From positions 1,177,436 through 1,241,435 of the forward strand of contig VUYV01000121.1 in the NCBI GenBank assembly GCA_008711295.1: a DNA stretch of 64,000 bases, in the 5' to 3' direction. The notes beneath the pieces were generated by a model. It saw nothing but the letters and a program-made list of their open reading frames with translations. It did not search any database and had not been told where the DNA came from. This document shows positions 1 through 11,100 of the stretch, in pieces. The position numbers and the translations under genes are program-made. Positions within the stretch are counted from its first letter, which is position 1. Each line of letters begins with the position of its first letter. This stretch comes from Anarhynchus alexandrinus (lineage: Eukaryota > Chordata > Aves > Charadriiformes > Charadriidae).

Positions 1-3000
1 CACACATAAATAAACCTTCAGAAAAATAAGACTTCTTTTAAATGGAAAAACAGGTCTCTTCCTGTTTAGGAAGTAGCTAACTAGGAAGAGCTCTGTTTTA
101 TAATTTATTTCAGCCCAACAGACTAACAGTAGCCAACACAATCAGGTGATCTGTGTGGAGACAGAAACAGTATATACATCTTTTCTTTGTGAGATTTCAA
201 TTACGGGCACTGAAAAATTATCAGCTTCTGAATACGGTTGGTTAGAAGGGAATCTATAATTCTATAAGCAATCCAGTTGTTTTGAAAATGCTAGCTTTGG
301 AGTTTTCTTCTAATGAATTCTCCAGTCTCAATATTGACTTTTCTTTCTCCAGGAAAGTCATTTTCTAAATAGCAGTGGGGACGAATGCCTTTATTTCTAA
401 GCCACTGAACAAAATTTTATTCTGAAAATTCAAGGTATAGCAATTAGAGCAAACAAGTTTGTGGGGAAAATTGCTAACCAAAACAAATAAATTTTTCACT
501 GAAATCTGGAAATACAAATATTTGAATTACTTTAACAACAGACAAAATGGAGGATGAAAATCACACATACTTTTGGTTATGCCCAAGAAGTTAATACATT
601 CAGAGCAATTGTTTTGTATCATTTGTGAGAAGATAAAAGGTTTAATTTAAGTTTAGCCAAATCTCAAAATGTTTGAAGAAATACAGTACACAATATTTGT
701 GTATAACCTGATAAATAGTGATTTTTTGACTTTTGCAATATCAACATTCAGACCTAAATTTTAAATAGGAAGAAATCTGTACTGAGGTGTATCCTTTTAG
801 TTCTTGAGAAATGATGATGGGATCTTAGTGAGGGGAATGTTCACTTTTGCTTCCTATTTCTTTCCTAGTAAGTTTGCAGATTTTCCTGTTTTCCTTACTA
901 AGTAGTATAAAAATGTACCCATTTCCCATGGTCAGTCCAATCTTTACTTTTCCCTTGAAAATTTGACTAGCTCAGTGTCCTATGTTAGCCCTATATGTTG
1001 TTTGCATTTACCATTTCAAGCTTCCTATAAATATTTTTTCTTTACCTTGCCATTTGGAGTACTAAGGTTTACCTCTCAGAAGTAAAGAAATACATAAAGA
1101 ATAAGTACAACATAAATATTGTTGAATGTGGAAATTGCAGTCCAAATTAGGACTGCAAATGGCAACCTCTCAAATTCTGTTGCATGTTACTGTGGCCATG
1201 TGTGCAGTTGGAGAAGACAGTCTGAATTATTAAGTGCTGTGGTAACCTCTGGCTTCATTTGGAGGTGCTAAGAGCTGTGGCAGCAGTATACATGGTTTCC
1301 AAAACAAGGTCTAATTAGATAGAGGTAGTTATGGCACCATCAATAGGGATTTAAGTACAAAGAAATCAGAGATGTGAGTCTGAAAGCTCTTTTATTTATT
1401 ACAATGCTGTTGCACACTTAATGCTCTGAGAAGGATTTTATTACTGTCTAAAAGCAGTTGTACATTAAATCTTCAAATTAGCTTCTGTTCTGCTTGAATA
1501 TAAGTATCTTCTACACTGGGCAAGAGTTCAACAAGATGGGGGAAGAGCTTTGAAGCTTTGGATGATATGATGATAGACTGCTCCAAACTTTCTCCAAGCT
1601 TGCTCTTCCAGTACACAAATTTACAGCTCACAAATTTAACTTAAGAGCCCTGATGATAATTCCATGTGAATGCTTAGGCTTTTTCTTTTTTTCAATGCTG
1701 CATTATATTTTCCTGAATTCACTGCAGCGCTTTATGCCTTAGCTTCCTTTATTTAAGCTTGCAAGCCAAAGTTAAGCAAGTTTTGTGTTAAATAGCAGTT
1801 GCCTCTCTCTATGGGAAGCAGAACAGTGCCATTGTAATTCTCAACTGGAGGTATTTCAAAGTAAGTTTGTATTCGTAATGATCAGCTGGCCAGAGCATAT
1901 AGGGAGTTTAGCTTTGGTTAACTGCCTTCCAAAAGGAAGGAGCAGAAAAAAAACCCAGATGGGGTTGTCATGGACAGGAAAAATACAGGCAGAAAGTACA
2001 ACTAAAAAAAGTTGCAGGAAAAAAGGAAATCTACCTCTCTCAGCTCTGTTAAAGCCACTTCTTCAGTGGTTTGCCCTACATATCTTTAAAATACTGCTGT
2101 CATATATTCTTCCCCCCAAGAAAAGTATCTGTGAAATATCTAGACCCAAAATATTTCACCTTCAAAAGCTACCTCGGTGCTTTCTGAGGCTGTAATTCAG
2201 CAATTGTGTTTCCATTCTCTTGTCTATTATGGTCTTAGGTTAGGTTATATTTCCTGTGGTACCTATCTGTCAGTCCTTATAAGGAGTTGGTGACTATGGT
2301 GGATTGTGGGAAATATGTGCATGGGAGCTAAGCCCACTGGAGACAATGGAAATATTGAGAAGCAGAAAAATAGATCCCATGAGGTATTATAATGATATGA
2401 CATTTGTTGGGAAAAATTTTAAATGAATTAAAAATAAATCCATGGAAAGTTAGCAATTTCTGTTTAAAAGTATTGTTTAGTTGGAACCTGATATTTTTAC
2501 TGAGGAGCTATTTAGTAAACTGATTGGAAATATCTGATCTCAAATTTATTTTGTTACAGGAGATGTTACAAGATGCATGTGCCAAGACATGATCCAGAAA
2601 TTATCTGGATCTACTCTGTCAGGAAAGCATATCCAGTTGCAGAGACCCAGCCATGGCACTGGTTTCTATGCTGGTGGCTTCACAGAGCCTTTTCCACCAA
2701 CAGGAGAGCGGTGGTGGTGAAGTCTACATGAAGAAAAACTGATGGAGAGCAAATTATCTTTCTATGTTGCTCCTGCGCAGGGCCTTTCTGAGTATGTAGT
2801 GTGCCTGTGTATGTGAATGGAAGGGATGGGATTTTGAGACATTAGATTGGAAACAAATCATAGCCAAGAGATTTGCACTGACCTGGTCATTACATTAAGT
2901 TGCCCCTTAGTGAGAAATAAGAGGTATCTTTGCAATGCCTTTACCTGTGTCCCAGTTATATCTCTTTCTCCCAAGGTCTCAGTCACTGAAAGTAGTTTGT

Positions 3001-3945
3001 AGGAGAAGCAAAAAAAATCACCAAAACTGAGAAGTCATTGGTGCAAGTTTCCATCACATTTTTTGCGTCCTGCTTGCCTGATACCTACAGTGGTTATATA
3101 TAGGTTGAGGATAGACCACAACAGGAAGCTGTGACCTGTAGCTACTAAATGACTTTCAGCCGTGGTTTCCAGTGCTGTTTGTTTAGGCTGCCTTGGAAGG
3201 GAATCCAGAGCAGGTGTCCTGCACAAGGCAGGACAACCATTGCCAGTTACTGCAGTGCAAAGAAGCAGCACAGCAAAAATCTCCAGAGGGGCTGGGCTGA
3301 GCACATGCAGGTGGATAAGTGCATATGCTGGTTTTCTCCCACGCTGCATTCCAGCAGGCCTTACCACGTTCTTCCTAAGGAAATATTTTCAGTGAAGGAT
3401 CTCTTTCTGAAGAACCAATTTTGAAAGCTGTGCTTGTTCAACTATTTGTGCCCTTAGTAAGCAAGAGGAAAGCAAGACTGTCCTCTATGCAAAATTAGGC
3501 CATTTCAGTGGAAAATCCATTCATGCTTTGTGATTGCCAAGCATGCCCATGAAGAATGTAACCATGTGTAGAAGGTTCATGTAACAGATCTCTCTTTTTT
3601 TTTTTTTTGTGATGCAGTCATTTGAATAACTTTGAAAAAGACCAGGAAAGCTGGAAATGACTTGAAGTGTTGGAATAGGTTTCTTATCCTGTCTTAAAAT
3701 AAGTCATTGCTGTGACTGGGATGCTTAAAGAAACATTTGTCAGCTAGGATGCTGGGGAAGGATGCCAGCATGTGCTCCGTAATGATGAAGACCTAGAAAA
3801 GTTTGGTTTTTAATGGCTGTCTGGCTGATTTATTTTTGATTTGATTATTTCAATGTTACTGAGATTTAATTGTATTATTTATGGTATATTAGGGTGCCCA
3901 GAGCCTTGGCAAATCTCCTTTTCAGTTATTCTTTAAAATGAAGTA
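1..3945. other. Unique AT-rich noncoding DNA
   Basis: No recognisable gene or repeat family. The longest open frame (1785-2195, plus strand, 136 codons) has no domain, signal peptide or family resemblance and runs through A-rich low-complexity sequence, so I treat it as chance. A T-run lies at 3595-3608. The stretch ends where the 3' end of a minus-strand CR1 begins at about 3946. Confidence 0.6.
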
Positions 3946-5157
3946 GCATAGAATAGACTTAGACTATTTCAGCTGAAAGGGACCTACCTTCAGCTGCCTG
4001 ACCACTTCAGGGCTGACCAAAGTTAAAGCATGTCGTTAAGGGTGTTGTCCAAATGCTTCTTAAACACTGACAGGCATGGGGCACTGACTGTCTCTCTAGA
4101 AAGCCTGTTCCAGTGTTTGACCACCCTCTTGGTAAAGGAATGCTTCCTAATGTCCAGTCTAAACCTCCCCTGATGCAGCTTTGAACCATTCCAATATGTC
4201 CTATCACTGCATACCAGGGAGAAGAGCTCAGCTGCTCCCTCTCCACTTGCCCTCCTGAGGAAGCTGTAGAGAGCAATAAGGTCGCCTCTCAGCCTCCTTT
4301 TCTCCAAACTAGACAAGCCCAAAGTCCTTAGCTGCTCCTCATAGGACATTCCTTCCAGCCCTTTCACCGGCTTTGTAGCCCTCCTCCAGATGCATTCAAG
4401 GACCTTCACATCCTTCTGAAATTGTGGGGCCCAGAACTGCATACAGTATTCAAGGTGAGGCCATGCTGAATACCATGGGATAATCACCTCTTTTCACCAT
4501 CTGGTTATGCTGTTTGTTGCACCCCAGGATGCAGTTTGCTCTCTTGGCTGCCAGGGCACACTGCTGACTCATATTGAGCCTGCTGTCAACCAGCACCCCC
4601 AGATGCCTTTCTGCAGAGCTGCTCTGCAGCCACTCCTCTCCCAATTTATGCTTGTCCCCAGCATTACGTGGTCCTAGGTGCAGAATCCAGCTTTTCAACT
4701 TGTTAAATTTCATCCCATTAATCATAGCCCAACACTCCAATCTATCTAGATCCCTCTGCAAGGCCTCCTGTCCCTCAAGACAGTCAATAGCACCTCCCAC
4801 TTTGGTATCATCTACTAAAGGTGCATTCAACTCCTGCATCCAGATCATTGATAAATATTTTGAACAGAACTGGCCCTAGAATTGAACCCTGAGGAACACT
4901 GCTGGTGACTAGTTGCCAGCCAGATGTAGCCTCACTAACTACAAGCCTTTGGGCTCTGACCTTCAGCCAGTTCTTCACCCAGCGCACCATGACTGCGGTC
5001 ATTCCACAGTTGAACACCTTGTCTGGAAGGATGCTGTGAGGGACAGTATGAAAAGCCTTACTAAAAATCCAGAAAAACTACGTTCACCACCTTTTCTTCA
5101 TCCACTAGGTGGGTGACCTTACCATAGAAGGATATCACATTAGTTAAACAGGATTTC
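3946..5157 (-). mobile_element. CR1 LINE, 3' half of ORF2 (reverse transcriptase) plus 3' UTR, decayed
   Basis: This is the C-terminal half of a CR1 non-LTR retrotransposon ORF2 reverse transcriptase, read on the minus strand. Seen in order: KSCLTNVISFYGKVTHLVDE (about 5157-5098), a frameshift in an A-run at 5063-5067 (plus strand), [13 protein letters not shown], then [12 protein letters not shown] and INDL (frame 5017-4808). After another frame change come [20 protein letters not shown] and LGVLVDSRLNMSQQCALAAK (4848-4450). The last frame (4487-4023) has [32 protein letters not shown] and [13 protein letters not shown], then a stop. The catalytic FADD box of the family reads LVDD here. A short 3' UTR follows, ending in decayed TTCTA-type units near 3946. 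At least three frame breaks make it non-functional. The RT N-terminal half is missing. Confidence 0.92.
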
Positions 5158-5247
5158 AGCTTCATCGGGGGCCCAACTTAAATGCCTCTATGTAAATGCA
5201 CGTAGCATGGGGAACAAAAAAAAAGGAGTTAGAGACACGTGTGCGCC

Positions 5248-5275
5248 TGTATTGCCTGTATTACCAGGCAATACA
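5248..5275. repeat. Snap-back palindrome inside the CR1 endonuclease piece
   Basis: TGTATTGCCTG at 5248-5258 is the perfect reverse complement of CAGGCAATACA at 5265-5275, with a 6-nt spacer. The right arm is the start of the 55-bp block that recurs inverted at 6694-6748, so the 11-mer occurs three times locally. The left arm replaces normal CR1 sequence just after the RVRL codons. Confidence 0.9.
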
Positions 5276-5315
5276 AAATAGCTCCCACATGGCTGCACTG
5301 GAATTAAACTCGCAC
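5261..5315 (+). repeat. Left copy of a 55-bp inverted repeat (partner 6694-6748)
   Basis: Bases 5261-5315 match the reverse complement of 6694-6748 at 54 of 55 positions; the mismatch is an A (5298) against a T in the partner's complement. It begins TTACCAGGCAATACAAAATA. It interrupts the CR1 endonuclease coding sequence, which resumes at about 5316. Family unknown to me. It could be a terminal inverted repeat of a DNA transposon, but CR1 homology continuing directly on its inner side argues against a simple insertion. Confidence 0.9.
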
Positions 5316-5478
5316 CACAGGTGGTGGGAAGGCTCTTATGACTGGAGTGTTGGAATGAATGGATACAGGCTCTTTCGAAGGACAGGCAGGGGAGACGAGA
5401 AGGGGGTGTTGCCCTCTATGTCAGTGACCATCTGGAGTGCGTGGAGCTCTGCCTGGGGATGGATGAGGAGCTGACCAA

Positions 5479-5800
5479 GGCAAAAAATGCATTGAATGCC
5501 TACGCTGCTTCTTCATCCTACTGGTCAGATGAATCTGAGTATCAGTCCAATGTTTTCTTTAGACCTCCTCTTGCTATTAACATACTTTAAAAACCCCTTA
5601 TTATCTGAAACAACACCTGGCCAGTTCCAACTCTAATTGAGCTTTGGTTTTTCGTGTCTTCCCCCCTGTATAAATGAACCACAGCTCTGTACTCTTTCTG
5701 TGAAGCCTGACCTTGCTTCCGGAGATCATACAAGTTCGTTTTCCTTTTGAGCTCTACAAGTTCCCTGTTCAAACAAGCTGGTCATCTGACTGCTTGCTTG
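5479..5800 (-). mobile_element. CR1 LINE, linker between endonuclease and RT domains of ORF2
   Basis: On the minus strand this reads as the CR1 ORF2 inter-domain linker. The frame 5772-5587 gives NRELVELKRKTNLYDLRKQG and QASQKEYRAVVHLYR, then a decayed stretch and a GF-stop-KYVNSKRRSKENIGLI continuation, ending in sequence related to EAFNAFFA near 5480. CR1 consensus has VNREL..ELRKKR.VYDLWKKGQATQEEYK and FFKYINSKRR here. Orientation agrees with the RT piece at 3946-5157, so both probably derive from one minus-strand insertion. The segment that should join them (the first part of RT, roughly 130 codons) has been replaced by the inverted endonuclease piece. CR1 homology becomes unrecognisable above about 5800. 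Confidence 0.85.
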
Positions 5801-6693
5801 ACTTATGACAGTAGAATTCCCTGTAATTGTAGTATGTAAGGAAGTAAACAGGCAAGTATATTTTTTAATTACTTCTGGAGCCCTAATGGGCATAAGTTGC
5901 TTACAGATGACTGCCTATTCAAGCTCTCATGTTATAACCAGAAACAAAGAACGAACTCTCCCTAGGCAGATCTTGGGCCACCTGTAATGATCAGATATAG
6001 AGAACTGCAGACAAAGCATTTTGTAATATGTGGGAAGCTTTATTTCGCTGACCAAATCAAGTGGAAGTTCTATGGTTTTTTGAGTGTCATGAATATACCC
6101 AAAACTTAATCTAACAGGTATTCAGGTATATCACCACATTATGAGAGCATGCAACCAGATTGCCATAAGCACAATTAAAGAGCAAAACTGCAAGTCAGTC
6201 ACCAAAAAAGAGGGAGAACAATCTTGTTTAGAAGGGGTGCCCACCAAAAACAGTACACCACTGCCAAAAATAAGTTGATGGATAATGTTGCTTAAGCATC
6301 ACAGGTGATGAAGAGGACTATCAGTAAAGGGGTTACTTTTTCAGTCAAGGCTATCATGTCCTTAAACAGATGTGTGGCCCTGTAAGAGATCCCTAGATAA
6401 GAGCTTTAAGGTTTTGGAGAGGATATACTGGAGGGATCAGATAATGACCTTAGTGTTAGAGAGGCTTAAGGTTTTAGCATTAGAGTAGATAGACCACAAA
6501 TAAAGGATTGTTTTTGAAGCATCATAATAGAATTGAGTAATGTCAGAAAACGCTTTAAAAATCAAGACAGTATCACAAACTATGAAACTGAAAATGGATT
6601 AACCTGCCTTTTTGGTCCATAATTGTACAATCCTTTGCAAATGCTGCTTGCCAGTAATAGTATTTAATTTTTAACCTGGTTAAATCTGGTCTA
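5801..6693. other. Sequence between the CR1 linker and the right 55-bp repeat, unassigned
   Basis: If the minus-strand CR1 continued 5'-ward, its endonuclease domain should lie here, but I could not recognise it on either strand. No open frame above 60 codons and no known repeat. It is bounded on the right by the second copy of the 55-bp repeat. Confidence 0.4.
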
Positions 6694-6748
6694 GTGCGAG
6701 TTTAATTCCAGAGCAGCCATGTGGGAGCTATTTTGTATTGCCTGGTAA
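6694..6748 (-). repeat. Right copy of the 55-bp inverted repeat (partner 5261-5315)
   Basis: Reverse complement of 5261-5315 with one mismatch. On the plus strand it runs from GTGCGAGTTTAATTCC to TTGTATTGCCTGGTAA. A TA dinucleotide lies just outside the CCAGG/CCTGG ends of both copies. The sequence beyond (a T/G/C-rich tract from 6749) is not CR1. Confidence 0.9.
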
Positions 6749-7315
6749 GTGTTCTTTTTTCTTCTTGTTTTTTTTTTGTCTTCTGCAAAACCAAGTAGGT
6801 AATCCAAGATATAAATTTATTTTGGTTACCTATTTTTCTGGGATACAGAAATGTCCTCCCAAAACTAGAGGTTTCATAAGTACATCTAAAGACTTTTCTG
6901 TAACTATAGAAATCTAAACAAAAACATGATGTCTTTTTCTTTGTCTCAATTTTTCATTGTTATATACCAGTTGCCGAGGACACTGGAAGGGTGTCTGAGT
7001 GTGAATTTGCTCAACTCTATTGTGTTCAATAGACCTGTACCAACTGTCCCATATGAAGAACAAAAACCTATTTCCATATAGTTTATCTGTTCAATGCTTT
7101 TGCTTTTATCTGTATAGCTTATTTTGGGGGAGGGGAGGGAATCTATTGACCTTTAAATAAAAAAATAACCATAATTCATGTTTGCTCCCTCCATCCCTTT
7201 TTAAAAGTTGTAAAAAGATCACCTGTAAAACACACTTTGAAATAACTATGTCCTTTTTTATAAATTATCTAGAAGCTCTACTGGGATCAGTTATCTATAG
7301 CTACTAGGTCCGCTT

Positions 7316-7396
7316 TCATGGTTGTTTTTGTTGGTGTTTTTTTCTGTTTGTTTGGGGTTTTTTTGTTTTTTGTTTTTTTTTGTTTTTTTTTTTCAG
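7316..7396. repeat. T/G low-complexity tract
   Basis: About 80 bases made almost only of T with interspersed G (runs of TTTTTTTGTTTTT type), ending in TTTCAG. It looks like a decayed poly-A tail read on the opposite strand, or slippage-grown low complexity. No retroposed body was recognised beside it. Confidence 0.75.
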
Positions 7397-8128
7397 AATA
7401 CTGTAAATTTGACCAAACAGTCTGAATAATTTAACAGCACATGATCATTAGAATTTAGGGGCAAACCAGAGGGTGGATGCACTGTATAGCAGCAAATACT
7501 GACATGGTGTCTCAGCAGTCTTAGGTGACAGCTTATTGATCTTACTGTACATATGAGACCACGGCTTGATTTCCCAGATCACCAGTTAAGTTGAGAATTG
7601 AAACACATGGTAATTAGCAGCCAGTTTTCAGATCTCAGCGTACTGAGCAAGCAAGTTAGAATCTCTGTCTCCTGGGGAGATGGAAAAACAAGTGAAGGAA
7701 ATTAGGGAGTCGTTTCTGGATTGCATCTCAGGGAGGAAGGAGCAAGTTTGTGATTCACAGTACCCATGGCTGAATTTCTACAATTTATGGCACTAGGGAA
7801 CGCTTCTTGTGAATACCATAAACTTAAAAATTCCTACACTTGTGCCCTGACAAATACGATTTCAGGCAGCTGTAAACATCTTTTATTTGGGTTACTTTAT
7901 CACACCAAGACAGATCTGAATTATTTCTTTATGTGTTGACTACAACAGTATGCCAGGATCCCTGCCACCAAATATTAATGGGAATGTTTGAAAGCTGCTG
8001 CCAGCCAAAGTCCAACGCAGTGATTCACTTCTGCTTTGTTTTTCAGAGCTTCACTGGGGCTTTGGTAAACCTGGAGCCTTGTATGCCCAGGTTACACTTC
8101 ACTGACTGAAAACTTGAAGTGCCATTTG

Positions 8129-8190
8129 GGATCCTGGCCTTATTGAAGCTATTGGAAGCTTTGCCACTGACTCATTGGGGCCAGCAATTT
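8129..8190. repeat. Decayed palindromic interspersed repeat
   Basis: The left arm GGATCCTGGCCTTATTGAAG and the right arm around ACTCATTGGGGCCAGCAATT are imperfect reverse complements around a spacer near 8153-8164. The GGATCCTGGCC...GGGGCCAG arms resemble an old palindromic repeat I recall from reptile and bird genomes, whose name I cannot give. Low confidence. Confidence 0.35.
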
Positions 8191-11100
8191 GCCCGTTGTA
8201 TACAGAATCATATCAGAAAACCATTATTTTTCTTTTTCTTGCAAGCCAAAACTGTCTGTTCCTTACAGTAAGCCGGGACTGATGTGACCCTGCAAAGATC
8301 TTTTAAACCCCAACTGATTACTTCAAAGTGTGCCTTCGCATCAGATAGACATGCAAGAAGCATCTTCAAGCCAGCCATAAGCAGTAGGTTGTCCCTTCAC
8401 TGTATGCTGGATCCTCTGAAAAGAGGGTCTAATAAATGGGAAAGTAGTAAGATAATGAAATCTTGTTTATTACTGGGGCTTTTGGGGGTTTGGGTTCCCC
8501 CACCCCTCCAGGGTGTATGTTGGTAAATCATTTGAAAGGAACTGTGACTTGTAGGAGGAACTGTGCATTTTTTAAATACTCTAATTTGGTTTTCTCAGAT
8601 TCTGAAATTTCTTGCACTGCCTGCTTGCTATCGCTGTCTGCTTCTGAAGCTCTGCATCTCTGGAAATTTAGCCAATTATATTTTGATGCATAAACACTTG
8701 CCTGATTGCTCTGCATCCTCGTTTGCCTGTGTGATGGATTGAATGTATGGCAGCTGTCCCCAGAGGCCATCCTGAAAATAAGATGTTGCAACTCATGAGT
8801 TTATCCAAGTGAATAAAACTGAAAATATCTCATAAGTACACAGAAAGAGATCTTTTTTCTTTCTTGCTAGTAAAGAGAGATTAAGATGCAATAATGTCCG
8901 TCACATAGGCGAAACTTCTTTAAATACCTGAGCCCATTATAAAAATGTGGATGTTGGGACATGCATTGTGTACTGATAGCAGGATGTCACCATGGACACC
9001 AACACAGAGAAGTCAAATATGATGAAGGAGAGAAAAGGGAAAGAGGAGAAGACATAGTATCCATGACAACAAGTGGAGAAGAATAAGACTCTAAAAAGTT
9101 GAAATCCCTGTGCTTGTCTGTATTATTAAAATGAAATTTGTGAAGTTAGGTACACATACAATATTACTTCTGTGCAGCTGGATTTTGTGCAAATTGCCTG
9201 TGTCAGACAAGTACAAAGGAAGTTCAAACGGTGCACGGAGCTTTTCTATAGTGTTTGTATATCCCTGGAGTGATTTGCATGAAACCAAACTGCAGCTGGG
9301 TGAACAGTGGAGATCAGATCCAGTTATCTTTCTGTGTACATACGTATATACATAAACCTGTCCTTAGTCTGAATGTCTGCATTGGCTAATGATGTGACAC
9401 AGCATATTGCAAATGTGTGTGACAGACCGTAATTTGGTACGGTTCAGCATGACTTGAAGTAAAACAATGTGGTATGGGGAGATGAATTGGATGGATTAAG
9501 AAATAATTTTGTTCTTCTGACATAAGGAGTTCTTTTGAAGCTTGAGTACGTAGTCTGAAGCGAGTGCAATGGACAGAGTGACAGTATAAGTGCTTGTGCT
9601 ATCTGGTGCCCAGAGGATACGATAAGTTTCTGTCTCTATGAAATATTTTGGGCTACTCTACGTGCATCCAAATGAAACTGCTTTGCATTTGCTACATCAG
9701 ATTTGATGTGACCTATTGGAGCTCTGGCATGTAGTCCATGTGATATTGTAATGCCTTCTTGCAAGGGAATGCGCTTTCGGACTTGAATTATGTTGCAGTG
9801 AATAGACCATTGTAGAATTTCTTTCCTGAAATGTAACTCCTAAGCAGAAAATATTCTTGTACGAGTAGAAAAAAAGAGATATTAATTTTTTTGTATCTTT
9901 ACACTCTATTTCATTTTAGAAGTATTTTTAAATATTATTCAGTAAAAAGGGGAAATTAAAAAATTGCTGGTTTAGAATTCAGGAATATGAATCAAAGCTC
10001 CTAAAAACATTGTGACTATATGTTGTTCTCTTATATTCAGCGAGACCTTGTATTCCCAAACAGCATGTAACTTGAGAGCATTTTTATTCAAATGCCTAAT
10101 TGTGTCCCTGCATGAGCTAGATCTGAAGCACATTCAAATCAGTGGACAGAATCCACTGTTTTTGTTTGGAATTTGGTTAAAGCCTTAAATGCAGAATAAA
10201 AAGCACATTTGTGAAAGAGAGGTAGTTGGTGGGTGTAATCCAAATAGTCCACTGGAAAATAGTTTCAAATGAAGTTTTTATGTTGCCTGCATGCTATAAA
10301 TATGTTGCCCGAGTTCTACCATAGAAATATGTCTAACCATGCTTCTCCTTTTATTTATACGTATTTGTTACCTGAATGATAAACTTCTAGCTATACTAAG
10401 TCAGAAGAAGGATAGTGGAAGCAGCAAGAGATTTAGAGCAAATATGCACTTTTTAAGAATGTGGTTACAAACCTGTGGTTATTCCCTAATAGTGTGGTGA
10501 GTCTTTTAGACTTACAGAAAAGAGCAGTTTTCTTTTAAAGTAATATTTGAAGTTAACAAATTTCAAATCATAAACCTTAGTCCACTTGTACTGTATAGGT
10601 TTAACTGGCCCATATCAGGTGTTTACTTTGATGGAAGAACTCAGAAAAAGAGCCAGGAATCACAAGAAGTGGGGTTAGTAATTCAAGAGTTGCTATTAGG
10701 ACTGTATATGTATTGTTCACATACAATAAAGTTCTTATACATTACTTGAATGGCCAACATTATGAGAACAGGGGAGATGTCGAAGTAAAATATTAAAGTA
10801 AATGTAGAAAGCTGAATGAAATGGGAGATTTATAGAGAGGATATGAAAAGGAAGAAAGATGAAAAGCAAGAAAAACAGCAGTATTAATGGAATTCATTCC
10901 TGAAACAGAAGAGAGTGACTTTCTAGAATTTACGGTAATCATATGCTACCACCTGCATGAGAAGATTGGAAAGATCATAAGTGAAGTCTTGGATATTATC
11001 TCCTTCGTTTTCAGTTAGGACAATGAATGCGAGATAAGTACTAGTCTCATAATTTCCAAAACCGCATGAGCAAGAGTTTGCTTTTTTGGCAAAACTACCT

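Larger units (their letters stand above)
5169..5478 (+). mobile_element. CR1 LINE, N-terminal endonuclease piece of ORF2, inverted relative to flanking CR1
   Basis: Read on the plus strand, this matches the start of the CR1 ORF2 AP-endonuclease domain. It begins AQLKCLYVNARSMG, continues with a KKKELETRVRL stretch, and after a foreign block of about 70 nt resumes as WWEGSYDWSVGMNGYRLF, a decayed glycine-rich patch, VALYVSDHLE-like sequence and CLGMDEELT near 5478. CR1 sequence in minus orientation lies directly on both sides, so this piece is inverted within what looks like one insertion. The family normally has about 11 residues (QGYDIIGITET-like) between RVRL and WW; here they are replaced by about 24 codons of sequence that is part of a 55-bp inverted duplication. 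Not functional. Confidence 0.85.

Noticed and set aside
1785..2195. 136-codon plus-strand open frame
   Set aside because: No motif, low-complexity Lys-rich middle, no promoter or splice context; expected by chance in 64 kb of vertebrate DNA.
4574..4879. Plus-strand open frames across the CR1 at 4.0-5.1 kb
   Set aside because: Antisense shadows of CR1 ORF2.
5264..6745. A complete Tc1/mariner-like transposon bounded by the 55-bp inverted repeats and TA
   Set aside because: CR1 endonuclease and linker sequence lies directly inside the left repeat and no transposase frame exists between the repeats. Kept as an unexplained inverted repeat instead.
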